64,000 bases of DNA, taken from contig JAAGOF010000064.1 in NCBI GenBank assembly GCA_010645155.1, forward strand, positions 1,827,068 to 1,891,067. Reading direction: 5' to 3'. Shown here one piece after another: positions 49,443-62,605 of the stretch; position 1 is the first letter of the stretch; each line of letters opens with the position of its first letter. The translations under genes and the position numbers were made by a program. This DNA is from Tigriopus japonicus (lineage: Eukaryota; Arthropoda; Copepoda; Harpacticoida; Harpacticidae). Under the pieces are notes generated by a model, which had not been told where the DNA came from, did not search any database, and saw only the letters and a program-made list of their open reading frames with translations.

Positions 49443-52400
49443 ATGTCGTGCTTTACTGTGAATAAACTTAAGGAAGTGGTCGGAGGCAAGTCCTTCCTGA
49501 CTGCAGTGAAGGCCAGTCCATCCCCCAAGCGAAAAGCAGGGGCTGTCAAGAAGAATGATTCGTGCAAGGAGAGCTCCACCACGAATACGGACTTTGTTTA
49601 CCACAAAAGCCCGCAACCGGTGACCAAAAGAAACCAGGAACAGGTGAGCCTCCTTGTTTGTCAATATAATGAGATCCGTTTTCGGGGTGGAATTGGACGG
49701 GCTTGGGACAATGTGGGAATGATGCACTTCCGTAATGGAAATGGCTTAAAATCACTCAAAGCATTGCATTTCTGTCGGTTTTGCAAATTGCAAACCGCTC
49801 TTCAGGCATGTTCCCAAGTTGAACTGGATTGCTTGTAGTTGATGGAGGCTTCAAAATCAAAGTCGGGAAGTGAAATGCACCAATCCTCTCTTTCCCTCTT
49901 TCCTTATTCTGTCTGTCTGAAGAAGTTGACTTTTTTTGCTAACGTTTCTCCCTCATCTTTGTGTCTTTGAGTCTCAAATGTCATCAAGATATCGCCGTTG
50001 GAAATTAGTTCCACAAAAAGCGTGTTCACCAAGGACTGCCAAATTTGCCCAAATGGGATTGAGGGGTTTTCACTTGTTTGCCGACAAGTTGTTCGTTGTG
50101 ATTGGCTCGCTTCTAGCTGAGTCAAAAAGAGAAGAAGAAAAATGACAAAGAGTGGGCGACCCTGTAACGCCGATCTTCCCTAGGGTGGAAATGGAATGGG
50201 GGATTGGGGGCAAAAACTTAAGGAGTTCTAAAAAAGATGAAACTCTTTTGGGGACAAGACACTTGAAGGAAAATAGGTTTTGCTCAACTTTACCGAAGAT
50301 TGCTCGAAAGGAGATTTGGCTTTGTTTGTAACTGATGATCAAGTTCCCTGATATTTCAATAGTTTTTAAGTTGAAGGAAGACCTTATAATTCGTTGCTTG
50401 GTAGTTTCGTTAATAAATTCGGCGTTTCCCGAAGAGAACTTGGAACCGCTCTGTTTTACCCCAAATCACAAATCTGTGAGGGGAAAATTGAATGAGTCAT
50501 GCGAAAGCATATCCAATCAAATGAAATATGACCCCCTCACGTTTAAACCGGAACTGGCCGACTTCTCAAGTTGCTCCTGGAGTCAAAAGATCCAAGTCAA
50601 ACATTGAAATCACGTCGTAAATCATGGATTGGCAAATTCCACGTGGAACAACGAGCCCGCCCTCTCAATAGATCTTTGCCAAAGAGTGTTCGTCACACCC
50701 TGAACTGAATGCATTTTGAAACTACGGGTTTGGTTGATCCATATCTCAGGTATATCAAGCCCTTTTCCATACAGACTGTCATTTACATCATGGAGATTAT
50801 TCTTTCAAAAACATTTTAGCGTTCCAACTCACATATATCTACGAGATTTGGAACGTGCTTTGTGCAACTTTTGCAGTGTACAAAACTGTAAGTACACTCG
50901 CTCATGAACTCTTTTTTCGCTTGAATTCATCCGGAATGTTTTAGTACAGCATCCAACTTTGCCCCTAATCTCTTTTTCTGTCTCCCCTTCAATTTTTGTT
51001 ACTGTGCTCCAAATTTCTCATTTCTGTCCCAAGAAGTCGTCATAAATACAATCTGTGCTCCGACGTTCCCAAGAGAAGGAACAACACAGAAACTGAATAA
51101 TAGGAACACCTACCTCCAAAGCACCAACAAAACAGTAATCCTAATGAGGAAGAGCAAGCGAAATCATTTTCCTCGACGACAGAAGGTTAATGTCCCTGTG
51201 AAAGTCAAACAAAAGTGCGTGATGTCAGCCTGATATGACGGATTCTCGAGCTAGACCGTGACAAACCGACAATTCAAACCTGACAGGGATGCGTTCCTCA
51301 TTCATTGCGTGTTGATTCAAACTCTTAACGAACTCTCGTGAATGCATCCTACGTAAATCGTCGGCATAAAAAGAGGTGAAATGTCCGCAGCTCTTTTTGC
51401 ACCAGACACAAAGAAAAGTCATACGTTTGATCTGTTTCGCCTTTAACTCGATAAGCTTTTTCCTCGTGGTTATTGACCAAATCAATTGAGCTGGATGATT
51501 TCACCAGGACTCGATAGGTCCCTTGGGGCAAGAGGAAAAGCAATGGTGGGCAAGAGACAATTAGGTACTTATTTCGTCCCTCTTTTTCCCAAAGATTCAA
51601 GTCAATCCCAGTTCTGAGCGCCCCAATATATTTCTAGTGGATCTTGCCAGCTTGGAGCAAATAATAATAATAAGTGCTGGAAGTGAGCAAGTGCCAAATG
51701 ACAGAAGAACCACCCTCTCACCCTCCTTCCTTCCTTTCTTCTTCCTCTCCATAAACCAGATGGTTTGGGTCCAAAGTTCGAGAAAGAGCTCTTAAAGTGA
51801 GTCGAAAATGGAGGGGTGCTTATGGAGGGGGTCGCGCCTAATGATGTCTGAACTTTGAAACAATTTCACACTCAAGTTTGAAAAGCACCAGTCGGTGTTT
51901 GACGATAATGCTTAAGCGAAGATTCTGATCTCCGTATTTTAATAACTAAAACATTTGGCCGGGTGAATTCTTGAGAAAGTGAGAAAGAAGCAACGAGGTA
52001 GGGAAGCAAGATGCTTGAGTTGAAAGACAACATCTCTGGAAATTTCTCTCTAAATTACCTCGTGTCTATTTCTCTATCATAAACAATTTGCGTCCATTTG
52101 TTCAGTCTCTTTTGGCTCCTGAAAAAAAAATCGCAGATAAAGTCTGAAATGAACACGCATCGTCATCAACGTGTGTTTGCATGCACTTAAAGTGTATCGT
52201 TTATTTACGTCAATCGGGCAGCTTGATCTTAAAGATACAATACGTGCGAGTTTGAGTACTGCAGTGAAGTCATATTTACCGTTATGTGAATTGTTCCGTC
52301 ATCGAACGTGAGAAGCCACAAATTGCAGTCCGTTATGAAAGGTCATTTGACCAGAGTGAGGGTCAAAAATGCATCTTTACTCAGGAGAAAGTGTCTTCAA

Positions 52401-55400
52401 TGGAGTGACGAATTCGAAGACAAGCGAACAGTTCTTTTAACTTGACATTTCGAATTTCGTTGCAACTAATATTCTCCAAGATCATTGGGAAAGGACTCTC
52501 GAGATTGGGTACAGTCTTGTAGTTTGTCACAATCGTACTTTTGTTCAACCTTTCAATCCAGCTTGAAGCAGATTTCATCATGCACACTTCGAGCTCGTGA
52601 AAGGTGAAAAGTGATCTCGGTGCAAGAGGAATTTGTTATTATCTTCTTGATGGAGTAAAACATCCTGAATTGAGCGAAAAGGGTCACATGGAAATACCCT
52701 TTGTTCGGACATGAATCTCTTATCTTTCTTTTCATGTTTCTTCAAGAGTTGATGCTACACTATCTTTTAAAGCCATTGTTCAATCCAAGTCTCCACCTAC
52801 TCTTGAAGTGGGGGATGTACTTTTTCCCTTGTCATCCACGATGAACAGAATGGTGTCTAGTTGAAGATTGCACAAGTCACCGATCTGGAATCATGATTCG
52901 CCACCTTTGCCACCAACTAGCTCTCTTTTAATTGCATTTCGGGAGGTGGGAAATTAAGCATAGGTTACACAACCCAACTATCCTGGATGGATGTAATTGA
53001 GATGTCTCAAAGAGAGAAGTGTGTTGAATGAACACTGGGCTTTGAGATAGATTTGGCAAAGAATTCATCGATTGTAGTCGTTGTCTTTCGTTTTCAGCTT
53101 TAGCGAATGATTGCGTCAAGAAAGAAATTATCCTCTTTCAACGTACGCATTAAACGTTTTCTGAATTTAAGGCGTAAAACTCTCGAAGGTTGTGGTCAAA
53201 CGATTTGGCATTGACCTTGATCAGATTCGAGCAATTATCTCGTCAGAGGAGTGTTTTATTTCGTTGTGAGAACTATCAGTTTTTCCTTTCTGCACGATGA
53301 GAATGAGAACTGTGCTTTTATTTCACGGACCTTCATCAAAATTTCACATCTTAAGTACGTTACAGTTTGAGATGCAATCATTTGGTCATATTCTCAGCAT
53401 CGAATCACGACTTTCTGAAGCTTCATAACTACGAGAAAAAAAATTCTCGTGGCTTGATGGTTAAATGGAACAAGCGAAACGGGTGGCTCGAGTTTTTTGG
53501 CTGCCAGAGCCAACGGAGCAACCGTAAATTTGGGCGATATTCAGATATGGCCTCGTAAAACGTCGACTCGGCCGTTTATTACATTTTATCCTTCAATATA
53601 GGGGACAGTCCTTTTCAAAGCGGAACAGTGGGAGGGTAGAGGAGTGCGTGTGGTGCTCTCAATTGAGGTTCCCGTTATTTTTCCATGTAGGTACGAGAGT
53701 GGTCCATGAGTCTGCTATGACGAAGCGAGTGGAACAGGAACGATGCTGGCAAATCGCCCGTCTGCTCTCGTTTCTTTGTGACCAATAGAAGGGTGATCCA
53801 GGATGTGATGGTGTTACTCATTTCCTGCACGCACAGCGATAACTGGCGTCTATCTTGGGTCACAAATTTGTGACACCAGAGTTTTATTCTGCAAAATCCC
53901 CTTTGAACCTTCGTTTAGGAGCGCCGAAAGTATTGCGAGTGCTTTTGGCGAAAAAGAAAACTCTATCCCTTTGTCCAGGAGTAGAACGTGCTACAAATTA
54001 GACACAGGACGAGATTCTGGAATTCAGTCCTGATAAAGGGGTAAAATTTATCGACACGAACATGCATTGCCCTTGAGTTTATTTTCTATTTCGCGCTTTC
54101 TCGCATTTTAAGGAGTTCCTGAAAGTGACATCTGGTGTTGAAATCTGGCAAAAAAATCAAATCCCACCCTTTAACGGTGCAGATTCAGAAAGAAATCCAC
54201 GAAAGGAATTTGAGAGGGATGGGATAGGATAACCGAGTAATGGAAGTTTGATTTTATCGCTCCCTAGTGGATGGTTGAAAGTTAGAACGTGTCTACCTTC
54301 ATGGAAACGGTGATCCATATAGACCAAAAAAGAGATACCAGCCAGCAAAATCCCCACCATGACTGTAACAAAAGAGGGAAGAGGGAAGCGATCCCACATT
54401 CAAGCACTGACAAAAAAAAAGTCATTTGACGCTCCTCATTGGCTTTTTGGCTCATCAGCACAATCATTGTGTCTTGCTACCCAATTGGCACGAGGCCACT
54501 CTGCTCCCTTATTGATTCATTACCATAAATGTGTCATAAATTTGAGCTCGGCTTTCGCTGTTTTCATCCCATCGATGCTTTTGTTCCCACTGACTGATAT
54601 ATATGACCGAAGGATTAGGAAAAGACGGCTGATATGTCAACAAGGATCGGACATAATCGCCTCATTGCCAAAGACCGAGTCGAATCGGGGAGTGCGGGTA
54701 TTGATTAGTTTGGAGTTGTTCGAGAACAAAGCTTCACACGTTGAGCATATAACATGGGGAGGTGCTACCCTTACTTCCGACAACTTAAGTTGTTCAAGTC
54801 ATTTTTAACGGGAATCCCTAGGCAACATTGAATGGGCAGAACTTTTTCCTGAATCTGAAGCAATAAGATTATGCGTACTCATGCTCTTCCTCAGTGGGAC
54901 TGAAGCCTTAAGCTTGGTCTTGACGACGTCGATGGCGGCCTTTGCACAAAGGGAAGAAGAGACTGAATCTCCTCGTCTTTGCCTGACTCCTCTTTCGAAT
55001 ATATTCTAGTTATGGCTCACTTGGGGATTACTTAGCATAAGTGTTCCCTGCTTAAGCTATCAGAGGCCGAGAAAGGGCAGAATTCTTGGTTTGAAACGAG
55101 TTAAAAGGCTGAATAAAGTCTAATCGTGTTTAGATAAAGGGATGAGTACAAAACAAGGGATCGTTGCGTGAGATCATGGGATCTGGCCATAACAGTGTAA
55201 TTGGAATATAAGTTCGAGTTGGGTCGCTCAAATATGTATGGAATGCAATTGTCGGTAGATCGATACAAGAATGGAGATCTTCAGCTCATTTGAATTCCGA
55301 ACGGATCGTCTTGGCAATATTTCAACTGGCTCACTTCCTGTCACACGGGAAGTGAGTGCCTTGGAACCAATTGACTAGTTTCGTGGAAAATACTGTACAC

Positions 55401-58400
55401 ATATATGATATGCTCATTCTCTATTTGAAAGATATGGAAATACGAGAAGAGATTTTCTTACTTTAGCTTATACGTAATGAACCAATGAATGTCCAAAGGA
55501 GCGAATTAAGCAACTTGTGAGAGCTTATTCGATGACTTTTTTGGATTTGCAGGTTTTTGCTGGATCTCCGGTTCCATCTATTCATCAACCGAGCGAATGG
55601 GATCTTTTGAGTGTCAATCCATCTTCGTTAGAGACTTTGTCTCACTTGCGAGACGAAAATCAAGAGCTTTCTCATCGGATTCATCAAATTGTGGAGGAGA
55701 GAGACTACTTTGAAAACAGTCTCAGTAAAGTTCAAGTATATCCTTGTTCTCATATTGTGAATAGTACCAGTCTTGCCTGATGCTAATGAACCTTTGTATT
55801 TCTTAATAGCTTGAGAAACTTCGTCTGATGAAAGAGAGAGATGATCTCTTGGATAAGCAATCAGGACGTTACGAGGAACGTCTTGTGGAATTGCATTCCG
55901 TCATCGCAGAATTAACCCGCCAATTAGAAGAGAAAACGCGAGAACACATTCCCGAAGAGAGCGATGAAGACGAGAATTCCACTTCCCTAGCATCCACTTC
56001 CCCTCATGAACAATCCAAAACCGTCAGTGACCTGGCCTCTGGAACGAGTACCGATATAATCGACGCTCAAGCAGTGGAGGTAAGGAGTTGTTCATCTTGT
56101 TCTAATCAAGCGACCACGTGCTTCATGAACATTTTTAGGCTGGAAGAAGGCTTGTGGAACAATACGGACTTGACCATCCCGATTTGGCCTTGTTCCGCCT
56201 GACTTCGTCGTGCCACGCCTCCACTAATAGCCTCCAAATGTTGGCCATTCAAGAGGAGCTTTCGGATGCCAAGGAGAGGAACATTCAGCTCACGGCTCGT
56301 CTTCAACAACGTGAATCGGATCTCTCTTTGGTGGGGAAACAATTGGAGGAGGTTACCGTCGAAAAGGAGAAATTGAGGAATCAGGTCAAGGAGTTCCAGA
56401 ATCAGGTGGCTCTTCTACCCCCTTGTGTTCCAACCTCAGTGGGAAACAAAAGTGGAGGAAGAGCTCCTCGAGGTCAAAACTCGCCAGATACGATCGAGAC
56501 TTCGGAGGCAAAAATGGCGGAGAAGAAAAAGATAAAGCGCATTGAATGTGGATCTTCCAAGCAGCTTCAGCTTCAATCCCCTATGAAGGAGAGCACTTCA
56601 TTCACTTCAGATGATGAATCGCAACCCAAGGTGACTGGCTTGGAGCTCGTGAAGAATGGGGTATGCGTTTGTCATTTCTAGCTCCTTCAATATCATAAAG
56701 CGGGATCATGGACGATTTATTCGTTTCTAGATTTCCAACAAGATCGTGGCCGAACACTTGGCCAAGGACATTCAGGACAGCTCTTCCATGAACGAGTTGA
56801 GCCATTCCTTTTTCGACCCTTCGTTCTTCCAATCAGGTTTTATGGAGGCGAAGATGCGGGAATTCGAAATTGAAATGGAGCGTTTGAGCAGTCGAATGGA
56901 GAGTCTCAAAGCTCAAAACGAGGTTCTCAATCTGACCTTGGCCGAGGCGAAAAATAATAGTGACAATCTCACCGTACTCATTGGTACAATCATTGTTATT
57001 CTTATTTGAAAAATGAGCACAGCACTGAAGTATTCTTCTTCTCGTAGGACGATACGAGTCTAATAATACAGCTCAAAATCTAGCCGCCTCCTATGCAGAT
57101 CACGTGATTGAGAGTCTAGAAGTATTAAACATTCTCATCGAGACAGAAATGGGTATTCTTTTGGCCAATTGTAAAGCGGCTGGTTTGGACGACCTTGTCA
57201 GTACGGGAGACTTGGAGGCCTCACCAGAAGAATTGATGGAAAGGGCAAGATCAAATCGGAAAGACGCCGAACAAACTGCCAGATCGCTTCTTCAAAGGTT
57301 AGAATCCGTTTTGAGACCAGATTCGGGCTTAGAAATGCCCTATCCCCCACCTCCACCACCAATTGATGCCAATGCTCTTCAATGGGAAGATTCCTCAGGA
57401 TACAGCCAAGCAACAAGGTGAATGAATAACAAAAAGCTTTTCGCCGGACACGAGTTGCTTATCTTTTTCTTTAAAAATAGCTCGGCATCCACATCCTTGG
57501 ATCAAAAGTCAATGCCTCTTGTTCCCATGGGCTATGGAACATTGAGTTTGTATGATCCCGAACGAGAATGTCGTCCAGAAGATTTCCATCTGCGAGAAGT
57601 CATCTCGGAGTTGAAACATAATCGATCCTCGATTCGATCCACGATTACCAAATTGGAATTTTCTCACCCAGATAATCAGGAACCTGAACAAAGGGAACCT
57701 AGATCCACAATCACAGCCAAAATGGCTGCAGCTCGCACTGCAGACTTGGAAATGGCTGTGTTAGTACAAGTGAGTATTGATTCAAATCACTTTTTGTAAC
57801 CTCATGAAATGATTCTTATATCTTCACCTAATAGGAATTGATGACGATGAGGGAGGAACGATCGGATCTCCGAGCTCAAGCCTACTTTTTGGAGCGAGAA
57901 AACCAAAGTTTGAAGCTGGTGATCAATTCTCATCAAGAGCAAGAAGGGATTCTTCGCAGTCACATTCGTCATTTAGAATCCGAATTGGAAGCTCAGGATA
58001 TTGTAAGAGAGGTGATCTTCTTAACACAGTATTTGTTACACACGAACACTCAATGGGGTCTCCGTTTCCAGTCTTTGAATGAATTGACGCAAAGCGATTT
58101 TCATCAATTGCGCACTGACATGCGATGCCGAATCACTGAGTTATTGCAATCGTTGGAAAAAGTCAAACGTAATTCTGAACTTCGTCAACATCAACAAGAC
58201 GAGGTCATTGCCGATTTAAAGCGAGCCAATGCGTGAGTTTGTCAGACTACATTCGTCACATTTGGAAAAAGTTGTTTTTCAAACATACGTTTGAACGTTG
58301 AACTGTATTTTCTTTGCAGAGCATTGTTTGAATCTTTGGAAAGGACCCGGAAAAAGTATCAAAACAAAATGAAGCGCATGGAACGACAAATTCTTCAATC

Positions 58401-58503
58401 TTTTATCCCGAAAGAGTTGATGTCCAACAATTGTGATATCCAATCTCAGCCCGGAAGTATCTATTCGAGTCTTTCAACGGAGACGGATCAAACCTCAGAT
58501 TAA
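49443..58503 (+). CDS. MCC: MCC-family coiled-coil protein (colorectal mutant cancer protein homologue)
   Basis: Cytoplasmic coiled-coil scaffold; in vertebrates MCC is linked to cell migration, polarity and Wnt/NF-kB signalling. Proposed exons: 49443-49643, 55553-55735, 55810-56079, 56139-56660, 56731-56983, 57048-57417, 57481-57769, 57835-58002, 58072-58232 and 58320-58503. All are GT-AG and in phase, giving 866 residues (human about 829). Matching blocks are RYEERLVELHSVIAELTRQL near residue 150, VAEHLAKDIQDSSS near 398, KMREFEIEMERLSSRMESLK near 430, IGRYESN near 476 and DLKRAN...KKYQNKMKRME in the last two exons. The 69-bp segment 58003-58071 is a whole number of codons without a stop but has good splice sites, so I treat it as an intron. 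The tail ends TETDQTSD and lacks the PDZ-binding ETSL end of human MCC. Exon 1 (67 residues, Ser/Lys-rich) is inferred from its ATG and phase-0 donor across 5.9 kb and is the weakest part. Confidence 0.9.
49644..55552. other. intron 1 of MCC gene (5.9 kb)
   Basis: No supported gene. A minus-strand frame at 54157-54399 has one hydrophobic segment (VTVMVGILLAGISFLVY) but no recognisable family, and a 149-codon plus-strand frame overlaps it. Short (ATA)n sequence occurs near 51660. If MCC starts elsewhere, this is intergenic. Confidence 0.45.
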
Positions 58504-58568
58504 TGCAATCAGATTAGATGATTTCGTAGCACTCGCTTTCATTTTTAAAATCATCTCAACTATACTGA

Positions 58569-58574
58569 ATTAAA
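58569..58574 (+). terminator. possible poly(A) signal of MCC gene
   Basis: ATTAAA, a common variant signal, lies 66 bases after the MCC stop codon. Confidence 0.35.
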
Positions 58575-59172
58575 TGTCAGACTGAACTGTTTACATGTCG
58601 TCGTTCATACCACCATAAAAGAAGTCTAATTTGAACTAGCCTCCCATTAATACCGATTAAAGATCATGACACCATAATGGTAGAATCAAAATTCAATGGG
58701 CACTCAAAAAATTACTTTGCAGCTATTTGTGTTGGCGTCAAACTAACTAAATTTAAAGAATTTTGCAAGATAGAAGTTTAAATGGGTTTTCTCATATTTC
58801 CCTGGGCTCGAGAATTGAAAGAAGTAATCTCTCCGGCCTAACAATATTATTCCAAATGAGCAATATTTTTTTATTAAAACTTAATACACACTGAAATGCA
58901 TATTTTTGAAAAACTACGTTTCCATTAATTTCAGTACATTCAGTTAGGTTTTCAAATGAAATTTTTTAAAAAAATGTTGAACAGATGTGTCTTCCTATTT
59001 TGTGAGAATTCGATCTCTCGAAGGACCATGGGCAAATGGAACAAAATCGATATTTCAAAACCTTATTGAAATTTACAAAATTTGTATTGAGAATTTACCA
59101 ATATAACCTTTCCATAATTCAAAAGCCACAATTCGAAAAATTGTATTTTTATTGTGTTTTCGGAAATAATAT

Positions 59173-59330
59173 ACAGTCGAATCTTGATATAAGAAATCTC
59201 AGTTTAAAACAATTTCGCGATATAAGAAACTTTTCCGCGCTGACCAAAATTTTACTACATAAGAATTCTCGAAATAAGAAATTTTTCATTTTTCCTCAAT
59301 CTCGATATAAGAAACATTTTCAAAGTTTTG
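59173..59330. repeat. pogo/Tigger-like terminal sequence (one end)
   Basis: After a TA dinucleotide the sequence reads CAGTCGAATCTTGATATAAG, followed by two more GATATAAGAAA blocks and one AATAAGAAA block. This matches the general form of pogo/Tigger inverted repeats (CAGTnnAAnCTCGnTATAA). No opposite end was found. Confidence 0.45.
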
Positions 59331-60359
59331 GCCTTTTTCTCTTGCTTAAAGTGGTACAGCACAAAGCAAAAACAAAACAAAACGAAGCATTTCTAAAAGG
59401 ATCGATGCAGTGCTTCCATTTTTTGCGCTTTTGCGCAAACTTTGCGCTTTTTAGGGTGCCTTTTTGCGCACTTTTTTGGGATCGCGCACCTTGCGCCTCT
59501 TTTGAAAAAAAAAACTTGCCCCTTTCAAGTTTCAGTCAAAAGAACGAAAAGTTGCATTTTGAACCCTAAAATCGCTAAAAATTCTCCAACATGCCACTCA
59601 AGAATAACTATTTCAATGACATTAAGTTTTAAAAAAAATAATTTGTCGACAATTTTAAAAAATGAAATAAGCTCATTTTGCCAAGAAATTTGCAATGCTT
59701 GAGAGTGAAAAAAATAATGTGTCTGCCAAAGCAAAACCTAGTGGAAAATAAGCAATCCAAGGAAGTGTCATGTAAACTCAAGAAAGTCTCTCAAATTTGA
59801 AGAAATTTAAGGTCAAACTGAGAATAGAAGATTTGCAGTTGAGATATTCCAAAAAATGGCGAAAAAAACTTCGTCAGTATGAAAGCGTGGAAGGCTCAAA
59901 TTTTTAAAAAATTGAATGTCCTTGTATAGGTTAGATAATCTACCAATCATGATGACAACATTGTAGTTTCTTCTTTCATTTTTTCTGTCAAATTGAGATT
60001 GAAACAAGTTCTGAAGCTTTGTAATAGAGATATAAATGCCTACACTTGTAATGTAAATTTATGTGTTTTAATAACTGTTGTTAAAAAGCTAAATTTTTAA
60101 AAGTCAAATAGTCAAATTTTCAAATAAAAAAAGAAAAAAACTTTTCATTACAAAACCCTTCATTTGATTCCCTTGGAAAATAAATATTAGACCTGCAAAT
60201 ACTATTATTTATTTGGCAAAATATGACCCATTTTAATTCTTTGTAGAGTCATTAAGTATTTCTAAGTGGAAGGCGGGAAATTGCATCTATACAATCAATG
60301 AAAAAAAGGTTTCAAAATGGAAATATTGTGACTTGAAATGAAAAAGTGAACTAAAAAGT

Positions 60360-60490
60360 TCGGATTGGTTTTGGATTATGTCGGATTCGAAAAGATATTT
60401 TGCAAATCCGAATCCGACTAGCTTGGACGAATCCAAAAGAATCCGAATCCGAAAATTCTTGCGTCAATCTGAACGAATCCGAAACCGATG
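60360..60490. repeat. GGATTC/GAATCC repeat cluster
   Basis: GGATT-type motifs run first in one orientation (TCGGATTGGTTTTGGATTATG) and then as reverse complements (AATCCGAATCCGA). The cluster can fold back on itself. This resembles the hexamer-rich ends of the MITE at 39497 but with a different unit. Confidence 0.5.
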
Positions 60491-61368
60491 CACTTCTCAA
60501 CAGAAAAAATGTAGGTTGCGTGAACGTAAATCAGTGCTCCGTCGCTCGATTCTGAGGATTCTGCACATGTCCTTCGAGAGAATCATCAACAAAGTCTTCA
60601 TATTTTGCGCTTTCGCGTCAATCTTGCGCTTTTTGGGGTCTATTTTGGGCAAAAAATTCGACACCATATGAAATAAATTGCACTTCTTTGGGTCTGGTTG
60701 ACGCGAAATTTTGACACTGTGTAGTTAGTTGCGCTTTTTTTTTTAAATATTGGCGATTTTTCCCTTCATCTATCAGAAGGCACTGAACATCACCATTAGA
60801 AATTAAATGGGATGAGATAACGATCCTAAAGCAAATAAGGTAAGTTGGACAAGGAAGAGTTATTTTACCTTTTCTAGCAACAAAATTCTATCATTTCAAA
60901 CCATATAGTTTCTTACCCAAACTTTTGCACGCTTTCAAGGCCCATAATTTAACAACACGATGTGTGATTTTGACAGGCCCAACCAAGTATGATTTTTAAA
61001 TATCATACCAAACTATCTCTTCTGATGTTCAAAACGTTTGTCAAAGCTCGATTTTTTTAGGTAGTTGTGACAAAAGACTCCCTTTTCGTGTGATCATGAA
61101 TCCAACAACTCAATTAGGCCCAAAGCGATGTGTGTGTTTAACGTACTATAAACGTGTTCTTCAATTATCCAATTCAATCTTTTCCGTTTACTCGTCATCC
61201 TGTCAGGCTCTTCACCAACTGTTTTTTTATTATGCAGAGCACGATATTGTCAGTTTCCAAGCGAGATTTGTCAATTGCCTGAATCACAAAACGATTTATT
61301 CTCTAAATTTATCCATACTTCAAGCCTCACCACAACGATCAAGAGTGTCATTTCTAATCTCCGGCAAC

Positions 61369-62331
61369 ATGGCCATGTATCGCGATACTTTAAGTCAAAT
61401 CTTGAAGCCTGAAGGTCTCTATCTTACCGATGGAGGGATTGAAACCGTGCTCATCTACGAGAAGAATCTGGAACTGTCCGAATTTGCGGCTTTCACGCTT
61501 CTGAAATCCAAATCGGGGCGTAAAGTGCTCAATGAGTACATGATCCCGTATTTGAAATTGGCCAAAGAATTCAATTGTGATGGGTTCATCTTGGGCACAC
61601 CTACATGGCGAGCTAGTCCCGATTGGGCCAATGCCCTTGGGATCGAAGAGGAGGAATTAGCTGAACTGAACCGTTTAGCTGTGGCGGATTTGGTCAAAAT
61701 GAGGAGTTCACACGACCGAAAAGATTTCCCAATTATTTTGGCTGGCATGGTTGGACCTCGCGGAGATGGATACTTGGTGGATCATAAGATGACCAATCAT
61801 GAGGCCAGAGAGTATCACAATGTTCAAATCGAGACATTGGCACAAGCTGGAGCCGATTGTGTGATTGGTGTCACCATTAATTATGTGGAAGAAGCCATTG
61901 GTATTGTCAAAGCTTGCCAGCATAATAATATTCCTTGCATTATCTCATTCACCGTCGAGACCAATGGGAAACTTCCGAGTGGACAAACGCTAAAAGAGGC
62001 TATCATTCACACGGACATGAAAACGAAAAACGGAGTTCTCTTTTACCAAATCAATTGCGCCCATCCAAGTCATTTCAGACACTTGTTTGAAGTTCCAAGA
62101 GAGCCGTGGATGCAACGGGTTCGTGGTTTGAGATGTAATCCGTCTCCCAAGAGCCACGAAGAATTGAATTGTTCCACCCGTTTGGAGTCGGGCGATCCAG
62201 TCGAATTCGGTTTGCTTCATGGTCAGATGAAGAAACTTATGCCACAACTTTGTGTCTTTGGTGGATGTTGTGGAACTAATCAAGAGCATTTGAAGCAAAT
62301 TTGTATTACATTGAACTCGTTGAAAGATTAA
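61369..62331 (+). CDS. homocysteine S-methyltransferase family protein, copy 1
   Basis: Zinc-dependent thiol methyltransferase of the homocysteine S-methyltransferase domain family, 320 residues, single exon. Family knowledge: such enzymes move a methyl group, for example from S-methylmethionine, to homocysteine to form methionine in the cytosol. The N-terminal TDGGIET motif is intact and the zinc ligands are expected at Cys230 (NCAHP) and Cys300-Cys301 (GGCCG). Other conserved blocks are PTWRASPDW, GMVGPRGDGY and ISFTVETNGKLPSG. I start at the ATG of MAMYRDTL because family similarity begins about there; the frame stays open 93 codons upstream with no family resemblance. A related gene follows 274 bp downstream on the same strand. 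The exact methyl donor and acceptor are not deducible. The wording of its motifs is close to bacterial members of the family. Confidence 0.9.
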   Translation: MAMYRDTLSQILKPEGLYLTDGGIETVLIYEKNLELSEFAAFTLLKSKSGRKVLNEYMIPYLKLAKEFNCDGFILGTPTWRASPDWANALGIEEEELAELNRLAVADLVKMRSSHDRKDFPIILAGMVGPRGDGYLVDHKMTNHEAREYHNVQIETLAQAGADCVIGVTINYVEEAIGIVKACQHNNIPCIISFTVETNGKLPSGQTLKEAIIHTDMKTKNGVLFYQINCAHPSHFRHLFEVPREPWMQRVRGLRCNPSPKSHEELNCSTRLESGDPVEFGLLHGQMKKLMPQLCVFGGCCGTNQEHLKQICITLNSLKD

Positions 62332-62605
62332 CTTGAACTATCACTATGCGAAGCAAACATGATTTTTGAGCAAGTTATGTTGTTTGTCAGTTATTAGCGT
62401 TTGTCTTTGTGATAGTACGATGCCAAAGACGAAGAAAACTTTCACTTTCTTTTCAACCCTGAGAGACTCTCAAACCCCAATCATACGATTCGTTGCAGTC
62501 ATTGAGCGTTTCAGGAAAAGAGGTTTTCAGTCTCAGTCGCTTCAAAGTGTGCAAAGCTTGAAGGTGTCTATTGAACTCTGAAAAACCACCAACACTGTCC
62601 TTAAA

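Larger units (their letters stand above)
58575..61368. other. repeat-rich AT-rich spacer
   Basis: No supported gene. It contains a pogo/Tigger-like terminal sequence, TTGCGCTTTTGCGC-type low-complexity tracts (about 59417-59490 and 60604-60640) and a GAATCC repeat cluster. The 93 codons open upstream of the first methyltransferase ATG are likely its 5' UTR. Confidence 0.5.

Noticed and set aside
49149..49727. 192-codon minus-strand frame overlapping MCC exon 1
   Set aside because: No recognisable family. The plus-strand frame ends at a good phase-0 donor that fits the next MCC exon. I keep some doubt, since the minus frame is the longer one.
54157..54399. 80-codon minus-strand frame with one hydrophobic segment
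   Set aside because: One membrane-like segment alone is weak evidence; an in-frame donor-like site is poor and no partner exon or family was found.
61090..61368. N-terminal extension of methyltransferase copy 1
   Set aside because: The frame is open 93 codons upstream but has no similarity to the family or to copy 2 and no clear targeting signal; the ATG at 61369 gives the normal family length.
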